In this document: positions 34,539 through 43,478 of the stretch, piece after piece
How the letters are laid out: the number at the start of each line of letters is the position of its first letter
Numbering within the stretch: position 1 is the first letter of the stretch
NCBI RefSeq assembly: GCF_006385675.1
Contig: NZ_VFRR01000005.1
Location: 62,001 to 126,000 of the forward strand
Direction: 5' to 3'
Origin: Maribrevibacterium harenarium
Lineage (GTDB): Bacteria > Pseudomonadota > Gammaproteobacteria > Pseudomonadales > Marinomonadaceae
DNA length: 64,000 nt
Made by a program: the position numbers and the translations under genes
Notes under the pieces: model-generated
Databases searched by the model: none
What the model saw: the letters and a program-made list of their open reading frames with translations, nothing else
Told to the model about the DNA's origin: nothing

Positions 34539-37460
34539 TTATTGAAGGGTGACTTCGGTGACTTCACAGGTTAGCTTAGAATCAAGGTTAGTAATTTGCT
34601 GACAACGCTCCTGTGCCGCTGACTCAGTGTCGTGATGGGATAGGTGTAAAAGGTGTTCATTGGCGTTTTCTGCACTGGTGTAGAACCAATTTTGAACCAG
34701 CGCTTGATCCACCTGCCGTTGTTGAATTTGCCAGTAAAGTTTTAGGCTGGCTAACGATTTAAAGCGGCCAATCGTCGTCGCGAATCGCTTCGCTGACATG
34801 GGTTCCCGCAAAATAAAATTCGCACCGCTAACCAGCGGATTTTGCTGTGTCACTATTTTCTCTATGTGGCTAGTGCCTAGTAAGTTATGTTGAGACAGAT
34901 AGTCGGAATCGATTTCAATGCGGTAACGTCCCGGCTTGATGTCTGATACCAAATAGTACCCATCAAACTCACTCATGGTTGTCGTTACCAGTTGGTTACT
35001 CTCATCATAGACAGAGATGGGCACGTAGGCAGCGTTTTGTAATTTGCCGCTATTGTTACGCTTGTTGATGAAGCCTTCAATCTCTCCAATCGTTACCATT
35101 GGCATATCAATCAACTGAATGGCGCCTGGGCGCGGAGAAACAGAAAGGCTTTCTCTGCCGGGCATTAGAAACAGGTCGGCGATGGTTCCAGTATCCACCT
35201 CAATATCGGTTGCATCGAAGGTAGCGATCGAGGCCAACACCGCGACACCATTTTCATCGGTTTGCGCCCGAGTTGGCTGTTGAATACTTTTTACTAATAC
35301 TCCGGGCAACATCTGATCATCGGCGTCGTAAATTTGGTTGTTGTTTTTGTCATGGAACACTCGAACTGCAACACTGCCACGGTTTACTAATGAGCGATTC
35401 GAAGTAAATAGGTTACTTTGAGGTGTTTTACCGATACTGGTCTGGGCATACAATGCAGCAAACACACCATTTTGACTGTGTTTTCCGAGGCGTGCAGACA
35501 CGGATAAAGCGCTCGGGCGCCAGCCCAGACTAATATAGCCCTGCTGCACATCGAGCGCCAGATTATCGGTGTAGTTGGCTTTCATCGATGTGGTAGGGGA
35601 TAGGTTTGAATTTAGATCTATTGCCCAAGACGTGAAAGCGCTATGTGGCGATAGGTCATAACCCACAGAGAAGCGACTGAAAACCTGCTGCCAATAGGTC
35701 TGCCAATTAAATTCGCCACTAGCATTGGTATCGATAACTGGATTATTTTGTAAGATCAATTGGTGAGAGAAGTAGTGGTCATTCAGGCTCCAGCCAAATT
35801 GATTCGTATAGCGACCATAGCTAACGCTATTTTCGTCGATATATTCAAATGACTGCTCCCATGACTGGGTGCGATCACCCTTACTGTAGCCATTTAGGCG
35901 TAGCTGCCAGATTTCTCGGGTGAGGGTCGGGGTGCCATTGTCGATGACTTGTTTATCTCGATAACTCACATTGAGCGACTGTCCATCCATCCCGGTAGTA
36001 AACTGATAATGGTCTTCATAGCTGCCTCCTTGCTCTCGTAGGCTGTCGGTTTGCAACATAGCCACACCAAGTAGTGAAGTGCGAGTTCCCCATGCCTCCT
36101 GGTTATAATCAGTAAACTCGCTTTCTGACAGTTGTCTTGCACCAACATTAACGCTAAACCAATCGGTTAAATCAGCGCGACCAAGAGCGCTGAATGTTAG
36201 CCCCTGACGCACTGAGTTATTGGTTTCTTCAATGAGGCGTTGTCCTTGGTCGTTGATGCTGAAGTCATAATAAATACGACCACGTCCGCCCGTCGCGGCA
36301 CCAACAAAATAGCTATCGTAGCGCCGTTCAATTTGGCCTTGGGGCCCGTAAAGAACGATTTCGATATTATTTGCACCGTAGAGTAGCGGCAGTTGTTGGA
36401 AGCGGTACTCACCACTTTGAATGTCGAGTTGACTATCAATTAACAAATTATTGCGATATACCTCCACATCCCAGCCGGGTTGTACTGACCCACTAAGCTC
36501 TACCTCGTTGCCAAATTGATGATTGAGAGGGAAGTTATGCAAACGCAGGCCAATGCCTTCAAGGCTGGTGCTTAGTGGACTTGGTTTGCTGGAGTAGATA
36601 TCGCCAAAGGTAATCGCTGTGGCGTTACCCGGTAAACTCCCTTGTGGGTCAAGGCGCTCTGCTAGTAGGCGGGCATTGTTGACTTCACCCTGCTCATTAA
36701 GTGCCAGAAAATACTGAACATTTAGATATGAGAGGTCATTGGCACCCAGCATAGATAGATTGGCTTTCGTCTCGTCTCGTGTGCTGGTTGTGCTTAATTG
36801 GATATCTAATAAAGGCGTACTGAGTTGCTGGTAGTCATGGGGCTCAGTAGGGAAACGTGCCGTATTTAAGTCGCTGCGACTTTGCTGTGCCCGTTGCTGC
36901 CGAGCCAGTTTTTGTTCTAATGGGATAGGTTTGAGGGTCTCGATATCGATACGTAGTTTACGAAAGTCATAGCGGGAGCGTAGCGCAAACCAAGAATCTA
37001 ACAACTGACTGCTAATATACAGGTCGTCTTCCAAAGCTAACGCTTCGAGTGGAATTGGTACGGTTTTTCCTTCGAAGTTGAGGTTGAATCCTGGATCTGA
37101 CTCGACTATGGAAAAGCGGTTTTCTTCAGCCCTTACCCAGCCCGTTGCTGTGATAGGATCTAGCGTAACCTCAATGGGAAAATCCAGTGCTCGGCTAATA
37201 TCAGCAAGGCTCAGTTTAGCCGAGTTGCCGTCCTTAATACCCAAAATACTGCCTAGATGATACTTGCCCAAATACATATCGAGTATCAGCAGTTCCCCAT
37301 CTGCTAGGGCGTCCTCTGCCGCGGCTTTGAGTACAGCGGGGGAGTTTACGGCTTCATAACGGTCTTTTAGTACTCGTAGACCGTCTATGTCTAGGGCCAT
37401 AGCTACTTGGCAAAGAAGCAGGGCATTGAGTAGTAACCATTTAAGACAGCCGTTTCCCAT
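34539..37460 (-). CDS. Outer-membrane usher of a non-classical chaperone-usher pilus
   Basis: A 973-residue outer-membrane protein, last gene of the pilus operon. A signal peptide (about 1-22) is followed by an N-terminal domain with LILDMYLGKYHLGSILGIK. A large beta-barrel region with a plug-like insert follows: LEGIGLRLHNFPL, SGEYRFQQLPLLYGANNIEI and GRGRIYYDFSIND. Around residues 700-720 an EF-hand-like loop (HDKNNNQIYDADDQ) opens a carboxypeptidase-regulatory-like domain. A second such domain (FDGYYLVSDIKPGRYRIEID) follows. The last 80 residues form a cysteine-containing domain that looks SPOR-like. It is larger than FimD/PapC. Pilin partners are DUF4402 proteins. Confidence 0.8.
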   Translation of the reverse strand: MGNGCLKWLLLNALLLCQVAMALDIDGLRVLKDRYEAVNSPAVLKAAAEDALADGELLILDMYLGKYHLGSILGIKDGNSAKLSLADISRALDFPIEVTLDPITATGWVRAEENRFSIVESDPGFNLNFEGKTVPIPLEALALEDDLYISSQLLDSWFALRSRYDFRKLRIDIETLKPIPLEQKLARQQRAQQSRSDLNTARFPTEPHDYQQLSTPLLDIQLSTTSTRDETKANLSMLGANDLSYLNVQYFLALNEQGEVNNARLLAERLDPQGSLPGNATAITFGDIYSSKPSPLSTSLEGIGLRLHNFPLNHQFGNEVELSGSVQPGWDVEVYRNNLLIDSQLDIQSGEYRFQQLPLLYGANNIEIVLYGPQGQIERRYDSYFVGAATGGRGRIYYDFSINDQGQRLIEETNNSVRQGLTFSALGRADLTDWFSVNVGARQLSESEFTDYNQEAWGTRTSLLGVAMLQTDSLREQGGSYEDHYQFTTGMDGQSLNVSYRDKQVIDNGTPTLTREIWQLRLNGYSKGDRTQSWEQSFEYIDENSVSYGRYTNQFGWSLNDHYFSHQLILQNNPVIDTNASGEFNWQTYWQQVFSRFSVGYDLSPHSAFTSWAIDLNSNLSPTTSMKANYTDNLALDVQQGYISLGWRPSALSVSARLGKHSQNGVFAALYAQTSIGKTPQSNLFTSNRSLVNRGSVAVRVFHDKNNNQIYDADDQMLPGVLVKSIQQPTRAQTDENGVAVLASIATFDATDIEVDTGTIADLFLMPGRESLSVSPRPGAIQLIDMPMVTIGEIEGFINKRNNSGKLQNAAYVPISVYDESNQLVTTTMSEFDGYYLVSDIKPGRYRIEIDSDYLSQHNLLGTSHIEKIVTQQNPLVSGANFILREPMSAKRFATTIGRFKSLASLKLYWQIQQRQVDQALVQNWFYTSAENANEHLLHLSHHDTESAAQERCQQITNLDSKLTCEVTEVTLQ

Positions 37461-37468
37461 AAATTTGC

Positions 37469-38287
37469 CTAGGGAATCATATCTTTGGTGATGGTTAGGG
37501 ATTTTCTGGCAAATTCCGTACCTTGAAACTCCTGTTGCCCTTCATAGATAACAGTTAGGGTGCCGGGTTCGAGTCGAAACTCTGGCCAGTGTATCTCTGT
37601 TTGTCCTTCTCTGACCTCTGGGTAAAAATTATAGCCATTAAGCAAGCCCACTTGGCGTTGCTCACCGCTTTGAGGTTGCCATAATGCCACGAGACGACCA
37701 GTAGTACTGTACATATCGTTGTGAGACAAATTGACACGCACAAAGGTCGCGTTGTTTTCTTTACGGGTGACGATAGATAACCTGTCTAGGGTCACGCTTA
37801 CCTTTGGACTACCCACTCGGTACAGCACAGGAAAAGTATAGCTGAGTAACATATTCAGCTTAAATTTCGTTTGCCCACTCTCTTGCTCTTGTTGCAGTTG
37901 CGCCGGAGGCAGAGCTGTCAAGGTTAAGTGAGATCGATACTCACCAGTTGGCAATGGCTGTCTTTGGCGCAATAGGATTTTGATACTTTGACGTTCGCCT
38001 GGAGCAAGTGTGACCTGTTTAGGGCTGATACGGGTAAAGCGCTCTAAGCCAGCAAATCGACGTTTCTCTTCGTCAGTGTATTCCCGGTAGCCACCTTCAG
38101 GTAAGGCCACGAACTGACTCCAACCAACTCGATAGGTACGAGTGACACTGCCTGAGTTAATCAGAGTGACCGTAGCTTGCCGTTGACGCTCATCCAGCAC
38201 CACTCGGGTGGGGGAAATTAGCAGGTCAGCCCAAGCTGAATGGACAACAAAAGCAAGTAAGATGGAGGTGAAGGCTCGAATAAGCAT
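37469..38287 (-). CDS. Periplasmic pilus chaperone (PapD-like fold)
   Basis: A 272-residue secreted protein with a signal peptide (about 1-20). The first immunoglobulin-like domain reads LLISPTRVVLDERQRQATVTLIN, the chaperone A1-G1 strand region. SPKQVTLAPGERQSIKILLRQ is the typical second motif. The C-terminal domain ends LEPGTLTVIYEG. The length and motifs resemble chaperones of alpha-type or archaic usher systems rather than FimC/PapD. It should stabilise the two DUF4402 subunits by donor-strand complementation. It is eight bases from each neighbour. Confidence 0.85.
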   Translation of the reverse strand: MLIRAFTSILLAFVVHSAWADLLISPTRVVLDERQRQATVTLINSGSVTRTYRVGWSQFVALPEGGYREYTDEEKRRFAGLERFTRISPKQVTLAPGERQSIKILLRQRQPLPTGEYRSHLTLTALPPAQLQQEQESGQTKFKLNMLLSYTFPVLYRVGSPKVSVTLDRLSIVTRKENNATFVRVNLSHNDMYSTTGRLVALWQPQSGEQRQVGLLNGYNFYPEVREGQTEIHWPEFRLEPGTLTVIYEGQQEFQGTEFARKSLTITKDMIP

Positions 38288-38295
38288 AGGTTCTA

Positions 38296-38775
38296 CTAAT
38301 AATTCACCGAAATCAGGTAATTAATACGATAAGTCGTATCAACAAAGACAGTCGATCCGCTACCCGATGTGCTAAGGGTGCCGCCTACATAAAAACTGCC
38401 ATTGCCGCTTCCATCAGTAGTGAGGGAGTTTGGAATGCTGGTAGCCGTAAGACGAAATTGTTCAGGTGATATCATCACGCTATTGGAAGTTGCCTGCACG
38501 CTGGTAGCGCTCAAAAACACCAATTGGTTGGCAGGATAATTGGAGAGCGTGTACTCGCCCACTTGCGGCGCAGAGATGACATGAATGCCAGAAGAACGCG
38601 AAACGTTGCCATTATAATCGATAGCAACGTATTCAACACTCTGGTTCCGGGTAACCGCGATGGTGCCAAAGGATAATGGGGTTACTTCAGTGATATCCGC
38701 TTTGACCACATCAGACAGGAAGGTTGCCGTGCAGATCAAAATGAGCGAGAGAACACCAAGCGTGGTACTCCGCAT
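38296..38775 (-). CDS. DUF4402 domain protein, second pilus subunit
   Basis: A 159-residue secreted protein with a signal peptide (about 1-26). It carries the DUF4402 pattern: TPLSFGTIAVTR near the start of the mature part, FYVGGTLSTSGSG near residue 130, and a C-terminal strand YRINYLISVNY. Such small all-beta proteins are the likely structural subunits of this operon. Being shorter and more diverged than its neighbour at 38784, it may be a minor or tip subunit; this is inferred. There is no strong ribosome binding site, so coupling to the upstream gene is possible. Confidence 0.8.
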   Translation of the reverse strand: MRSTTLGVLSLILICTATFLSDVVKADITEVTPLSFGTIAVTRNQSVEYVAIDYNGNVSRSSGIHVISAPQVGEYTLSNYPANQLVFLSATSVQATSNSVMISPEQFRLTATSIPNSLTTDGSGNGSFYVGGTLSTSGSGSTVFVDTTYRINYLISVNY

Positions 38776-38783
38776 CGTTACTA

Positions 38784-39374
38784 TCAGTAGCTAACTGTAA
38801 TTGTATAAGTGCCAGTAAATGTGCCATCAGTGTAGTCCGCTGCGGGAGTAGAACCATCGGTCGTTAGGGTGGCGCCGACAGAAAAGTTCACTGCACCATT
38901 GGCATCAGTTTGCAAGTTGCTGGCGCTGTATGCCGACCCAGAATTAGCTCCACTGGTAATGTAGGCGCCAAATGACCCCATGGTAAAGGACGCTACACTG
39001 TTATTGTTGGTAAGAGCAATAGCAGTAGTAGGCAACGTAATTGTCAGATTTGTCAACGGGGCAGCACTGGAGACACTGTAAGTGGCTGGGGCGCCTGCTG
39101 TGATTTCGATGATATTGGATTGGGAGATGGAATTACCCGTGCGAGTAACTGAGTGGGCGCTGCCATCAGCAGGAATAATAAGTGAAGCGGTGGTGCTGCC
39201 AGAGGTGTCTGCTTTGGCTCGGATAGTTCCGAAGTTGAGTGCTTGGTTTTCAGTCAGCACAAACGCGTTTTGCACGACTACCGTCGCGGTAGATGTCACG
39301 CTTTCCGCTGCAATTGCTGAGGCAGTACATGTCGCTGCAACTAAAGATATCAGTAGCTTAGAGTTGATCTTCAT
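38784..39374 (-). CDS. DUF4402 domain protein, probable major pilus subunit
   Basis: A 196-residue secreted protein with a signal peptide ending near AIAAES (about residue 23). The DUF4402 hallmarks are ALNFGTIRAKAD at the start of the mature domain, FSVGATLTTDGS and the C-terminal GTFTGTYTITVSY. The composition is rich in Ser, Thr, Ala and Gly with no cysteine in the mature part. It is first in the operon and closest to the promoter, as expected for the abundant subunit. AGGA lies eight bases before the ATG. Confidence 0.83.
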   Translation of the reverse strand: MKINSKLLISLVAATCTASAIAAESVTSTATVVVQNAFVLTENQALNFGTIRAKADTSGSTTASLIIPADGSAHSVTRTGNSISQSNIIEITAGAPATYSVSSAAPLTNLTITLPTTAIALTNNNSVASFTMGSFGAYITSGANSGSAYSASNLQTDANGAVNFSVGATLTTDGSTPAADYTDGTFTGTYTITVSY

Positions 39375-39445
39375 AACGTGAATCCTATTTAACCTAAACG
39401 AACCCTGTACGGTTTAACGACGGGTCATTATGAAACTAGAGATCG

Positions 39446-39474
39446 ATAATGTAATGAATTGTACCAGCTGTAAA
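39446..39474 (-). promoter_or_regulatory. Candidate sigma-70 promoter of the pilus operon
   Basis: On the minus strand TTTACA (39469-39474) and CATTAT (39446-39451) are separated by 17 bases and lie about 75-100 bases before the first pilus gene. A second TTTACA occurs 15 bases upstream at 39484-39489, giving a direct repeat that might be a regulator site. The remainder of the 299-base gap holds a weak plus-strand pair, TTGACT (39513-39518) and CATAAA (39537-39542), facing the methyltransferase gene. Confidence 0.45.
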
Positions 39475-39673
39475 GTAATGTACTGTAAAGGTGGTATTTT
39501 TATTATCTAGCTTTGACTTTGTGCCAACCATTAGTTCATAAAGTTGTGTTACATTGCCTTAATAAATGCCCTATTTAATGGATGAAATGGGTGTAAAGGT
39601 CTTCATCATTATTTAGCCAATTATCTTCCGCTGCTAAAGACTACCAACCCTACAGCTACTTGAGGAGAAGTTT

Positions 39674-40414
39674 TTGATCCGGATATTCGATTTGAATTTG
39701 TCAGCCAATTACGCTCGGGTGCGTCCTAGTTACCCCCCTGAATTGTATTTGTGGCTTTCTCAGCAAGTAGCTAATACCGGAGTTGTATGGGATTGCGCAT
39801 GTGGTACTGGCCAAGCTTCCATCGACTTAGCAGCTTACTTTGATCGAGTCGAGGCAACGGACCTGAGTGCCGCTCAAATTGCTAAGGCGACCCCCCATCG
39901 TAAAGTTCATTATTCGGTACAAAAGTCCGAAGAAACCTCGTTTCCTGACCACTACTTTGATGCTATCTGTGTCGCTCATGCTCTGCATTGGTTTGATTTG
40001 CCAGACTTCTGGCAAGAGGTAAAGCGAGTGCTCAAACCCAACGGCGTTATTGTGGTTTGGGGGTATCACTGGTTTCGTCTTGATGATGTGGCGGGACAGC
40101 TAGTCGATGAAACCTTGTTGCCCTTGCTGAAGCCATATTGGCCTCCTCAGAGTCGATTGTTATGGACGCGCTACGACGATATGGCGTTCCCTTTTCAGCG
40201 TATTGAAGTGCCAGATTTCAAGCTAGAGACCCAGTGGACGCTTGGTCAAACCTGTGACTTTATTCGTACCTGGTCCGCTACTCAGTTCTTTGTGGCCGAT
40301 GGTGGGCAAGAAATTTTGGAAAATTTTGAACAGAAGCTGCGTGAATGTTGGGGTAATGCTGGTGACAAGAAACCTGTGTCGATGCCTTTCTTTGCCCATG
40401 CTGGGCGGGTTTAG
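39674..40414 (+). CDS. Class I SAM-dependent methyltransferase
   Basis: A 246-residue Rossmann-fold methyltransferase. It shows motif I VWDCACGTGQASIDLA, motif II EATDLSAAQIAKA, a YSVQKSEETSFPDHYFDAIC post-II region and VLKPNGVIVVWGY. This is the Methyltransf_11/25 pattern, as in yeast-Crg1-like trans-aconitate-type enzymes; substrate unknown. The start is TTG at 39674 with GAGGAG at good spacing; no ATG lies before motif I. It stands alone, divergent from the pilus operon. Confidence 0.82.
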   Translation: MIRIFDLNLSANYARVRPSYPPELYLWLSQQVANTGVVWDCACGTGQASIDLAAYFDRVEATDLSAAQIAKATPHRKVHYSVQKSEETSFPDHYFDAICVAHALHWFDLPDFWQEVKRVLKPNGVIVVWGYHWFRLDDVAGQLVDETLLPLLKPYWPPQSRLLWTRYDDMAFPFQRIEVPDFKLETQWTLGQTCDFIRTWSATQFFVADGGQEILENFEQKLRECWGNAGDKKPVSMPFFAHAGRV

Positions 40415-40486
40415 CTGGTCACGACTCCTGGAGCGGGTGGTGAGTTAGTTAGACTAAAGTGGAATGGCTTAGGCTAGGCTCAGACT

Positions 40487-40492
40487 TATAGT
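40487..40492 (+). promoter_or_regulatory. Candidate -10 of acs
   Basis: TATAGT lies 43 bases before the acs start. No matching -35 hexamer is present 16-18 bases upstream; a short direct repeat AGGCTAGGCT lies there instead. A missing -35 is what an activator-dependent promoter would show, and the adjacent response regulator gene makes that plausible. It is only a candidate. Confidence 0.3.
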
Positions 40493-40535
40493 TAAGCCAA
40501 GCATCCTCATAACAAATTTAAAAATGGAGCAATTT

Positions 40536-42461
40536 ATGGCAGACCGTACCGCAAATGTGAGCATCAGTGAGTTCAACGAACGTTATGATGCATCAATCCA
40601 AACTCCGGATGAATTCTGGGGCAAAGAAGGCCTTCGTCTTGATTGGTTTAAACCTTATACCAAGGTGAAGAACACCAGTTTCGCAAAGGGTAATGTCAAT
40701 ATTAAATGGTACGAAGATGGTGAGTTGAACGCAGCCTATAACTGTATCGATCGCCATTTACCAGAAAAAGCCGACAAAGTTGCTTTTTACCTAGAAGGTG
40801 ACAAAGAAGGCCTAGAAGCCTCAGTCACTTACCAAGAGCTTCACGATGAGGTGGGGCGTCTTGCCAACCTGCTAAAGGCTCAAGGCGTTAAGAAAGGTGA
40901 TCGTGTCGCTATCTATATGCCAATGATCCCACAAGCGGCCTATGCCATGTTGGCTTGTGCTCGTATTGGTGCGATTCACAGCGTTATCTTTGGAGGCTTC
41001 TCAGCGCATGCTATTGCAGACCGCCTAAATGACTGTGAAGTCAAAGTAGTGTTGACGTCTGACCAAGGCAAACGTGCCGGCAACCCAGTTCAATTGAAGC
41101 ACAATGTGGATTTAGCGTTAGAAAATAATGCTTGTCCTTCTGTTGAAAAGGTATTGGTATACCGTTACACCCAGGCGGATATTCCTTGGGTCGAAGGTCG
41201 TGACCTTGATTGGGGGGCGCTTGCTGCTGAGCAGAGCACAGAGTGTGCACCAGAGCCGATGAATGCGGAGGATCCGCTATTTATCCTGTACACGTCAGGT
41301 TCTACTGGTAAACCAAAAGGTGTTGTGCATACCACCGGTGGTTACTTGGTTTACGCATCATTAACCCATGAATTGGTATTCGATCTTAAGGACGATGACG
41401 TTTACTGGTGTGCGGCTGACGTGGGTTGGATCACGGGTCACAGTTATATTGTTTATGGCCCGCTAGCAAACGGCGTGTCATCTGTTCTATTCGAAGGTGT
41501 ACCTACTTACCCAGACTCCGGGCGTATGGGGCGTGTGGTAGACAAATTTAATGTATCTATCTTGTACACAGCGCCAACAGCAATCCGTGCCTTAATGGCA
41601 AAAGGTTATGAGCCAACGGCCACTAGTACCCGTGAGTCCTTAAGAGTATTGGGGTCAGTTGGTGAACCGATTAACCCAGAAGCTTGGCATTGGTATCACG
41701 AACGTATTGGTAACGGTAAGTGCCCGATAGTCGATACTTGGTGGCAAACCGAGACTGGTGGTGTCCTAATGACGCCTCGTGTTACTGAGCAAAACCCGAA
41801 ACCAGGTAGCTGTACTGGCCCTCTTTTTGGTGTAATCCCTGCGCTTGTCGATGCTAATGGTGTAGAGATCACTGAAATGGGTGCGGAAGTAGAAGGTGGT
41901 TTGGTCATTAAAGATTCATGGCCAGGCCAAGCGCGTACCGTCTATGGCGATCATGAGCGTTTTGAGCAAACCTACTTCAGTACTTTCGAGGGTTTATACT
42001 TTACCGGTGATGGTGCCCGTCGCGATGCTGATGGTGCATATTGGATCACAGGTCGTATGGACGATGTGCTCAACGTATCGGGTCACCGTCTAGGTACTGC
42101 GGAAATTGAAAGTGCACTAGTGGCACACCCATCCGTTGCCGAAGCCGCTGTAGTGGGCTACCCACATGACCTGAAAGGTCAGGGTTTGTACGTCTATGTT
42201 ACGCCAGTATCAGGGGTTGTTCCTGATGAAGAACTCACTAAATCTGTGAAAATGTTCGTGCGTCAGGAAGTTGGTCCTATTGCGACACCAGATATGGTGC
42301 AGTGGGCGGAGCGTGGTTTACCGAAAACCCGTTCGGGCAAAATCATGCGCCGTATTTTGCGCAAGATCGCGGCCAATGAACATGATTCACTCGGTGATAC
42401 CAGCACACTTGCTGACCCAAGTGTGGTTGATGATTTGATCGATAACAGGTTAAATAGATAA
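40536..42461 (+). CDS. acs: Acetyl-CoA synthetase (AMP-forming)
   Basis: Activates acetate to acetyl-CoA via acetyl-AMP. The 641 residues carry the family motifs: [18 protein letters not shown] (ATP loop), [30 protein letters not shown] and the C-terminal [19 protein letters not shown]. The acetylation-controlled lysine is Lys602 in [15 protein letters not shown]. The ATG at 40536 follows GGAG by six bases; the ATG at 40524 has no ribosome binding site. The response regulator gene follows after 26 bases. Specificity for acetate versus propionate is inferred from overall resemblance and context. Confidence 0.95.
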   Translation: MADRTANVSISEFNERYDASIQTPDEFWGKEGLRLDWFKPYTKVKNTSFAKGNVNIKWYEDGELNAAYNCIDRHLPEKADKVAFYLEGDKEGLEASVTYQELHDEVGRLANLLKAQGVKKGDRVAIYMPMIPQAAYAMLACARIGAIHSVIFGGFSAHAIADRLNDCEVKVVLTSDQGKRAGNPVQLKHNVDLALENNACPSVEKVLVYRYTQADIPWVEGRDLDWGALAAEQSTECAPEPMNAEDPLFILYTSGSTGKPKGVVHTTGGYLVYASLTHELVFDLKDDDVYWCAADVGWITGHSYIVYGPLANGVSSVLFEGVPTYPDSGRMGRVVDKFNVSILYTAPTAIRALMAKGYEPTATSTRESLRVLGSVGEPINPEAWHWYHERIGNGKCPIVDTWWQTETGGVLMTPRVTEQNPKPGSCTGPLFGVIPALVDANGVEITEMGAEVEGGLVIKDSWPGQARTVYGDHERFEQTYFSTFEGLYFTGDGARRDADGAYWITGRMDDVLNVSGHRLGTAEIESALVAHPSVAEAAVVGYPHDLKGQGLYVYVTPVSGVVPDEELTKSVKMFVRQEVGPIATPDMVQWAERGLPKTRSGKIMRRILRKIAANEHDSLGDTSTLADPSVVDDLIDNRLNR

Positions 42462-42487
42462 GTCTAATTAACTGTTAAGGAAATAGT

Positions 42488-43132
42488 GTGATATCACTAG
42501 TTATCGCTGACGATCATCCATTATTTCGTACTGCCTTATGCGGTGCCCTGCAAGAAGAGCTGGGTGCCGTTGCAATTCGGGAAGCTCAAGACTTGGAATC
42601 TACGTTGGAATGTCTGAAGGGGCAAGATGACGTAGATTTGTTGTTGCTTGATCTGAATATGCCTGGGGCCGGCGAACTCTATGGTCTGATCCGTATTCGA
42701 ACAGACTTTCCTGAAGTGCCAATTGCGGTGATCTCCGGCAGTGAAGCACCTGAAATAGTTGCCAAAGTAATCGAAGCTGGTGCATTAGGATTTATTCCCA
42801 AGACCAGTGATTTGAAGGTGTTTGCCGCCGCCATTCAGGCTATTCTTGATGGCGACATGTGGTTGCCGGAAGGCATGGAGCAAGCCATAGCGGATATGCC
42901 GAAACCTGATCTGGAATTGCAGCAGCGGGTCGCGGAATTGACGCCGCAACAGTACAAGGTGTTGTGTTATTTACACGAGGGACTGTTGAATAAACAGATC
43001 GCCTACGAGCTGAATATTTCTGAAGCGACCGTAAAAGCTCACATAACGGCAATTTTCCGCAAGCTGAATATCAACAATCGTACTCAGGCGGTATTGGTAG
43101 CCAGCGAGTTGAAGCTACAAATCGATAACTAA
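42488..43132 (+). CDS. crbR: LuxR/NarL-family response regulator (CrbR-like)
   Basis: A 214-residue DNA-binding response regulator. The receiver has SLVIADDHPLFRTAL, phospho-acceptor Asp55 in LLLLDLNMPG, AVISGS and the FIPKTS lysine. The LuxR helix-turn-helix is LTPQQYKVLCYLHEGLLNKQ, then IAYELNISEATVKAHITAIF. CrbR of Vibrio and ErdR-type regulators of Pseudomonas belong to this group and activate acs. The position 26 bases after acs and the CrbS-like kinase at 7.7-11.1 kb support this call. The start is GTG with AAGGA six bases upstream. Confidence 0.78.
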   Translation: MISLVIADDHPLFRTALCGALQEELGAVAIREAQDLESTLECLKGQDDVDLLLLDLNMPGAGELYGLIRIRTDFPEVPIAVISGSEAPEIVAKVIEAGALGFIPKTSDLKVFAAAIQAILDGDMWLPEGMEQAIADMPKPDLELQQRVAELTPQQYKVLCYLHEGLLNKQIAYELNISEATVKAHITAIFRKLNINNRTQAVLVASELKLQIDN

Positions 43133-43138
43133 TCAAAG

Positions 43139-43172
43139 AAGATGACCACTTAATGTTTGTGGTCATCTTTTT
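43139..43172. terminator. Bidirectional Rho-independent terminator after the crbR-like gene and yidD
   Basis: AAGATGACCAC (43139-43149) and GTGGTCATCTT (43159-43169) form an 11-bp stem with a 9-base loop and a T-run on the plus strand. On the minus strand the run after the stem (CTTCTTT) is weaker. The yidD stop codon lies in the loop, and the 3' arm encodes its last residues. Confidence 0.85.
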
Positions 43173-43380
43173 CCGGTACTGGGTCAATCCCGCCTTCATG
43201 AAACGGATGGCATCGTCCTAGACGTTTCAAGCCCATCCAAACTCCCTTTAATACGCCAAAGCGTTCAATAGCTTGAATCATGTAGCTTGAACAAGTCGGA
43301 TAGTAACGACAGTTATTGCCCAAAAGTGGGCTGATTAGCCATTGATAGCCCTTTACTATGGCAATTATCATCTTTTTCAT
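43150..43380 (-). CDS. yidD: Membrane protein insertion efficiency factor YidD
   Basis: A 76-residue protein with an amphipathic/hydrophobic N-terminal helix ([16 protein letters not shown]) and the signature [36 protein letters not shown] follows. It assists YidC-dependent membrane insertion. In most bacteria it lies between rnpA and yidC next to dnaA; here it stands alone between a response regulator gene and pheA. The stop codon lies in a terminator loop, so the last codons also form part of the hairpin. Confidence 0.93.
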   Translation of the reverse strand: MKKMIIAIVKGYQWLISPLLGNNCRYYPTCSSYMIQAIERFGVLKGVWMGLKRLGRCHPFHEGGIDPVPEKDDHKH

Positions 43381-43478
43381 CAGTGTAATCGGTCTTTAGA
43401 GATAGCCTAATAACTAGGTCAAATGGTAAATTGACTACGGGGTTAACTTACACAATTGATCAACAATGGAATTCATGT

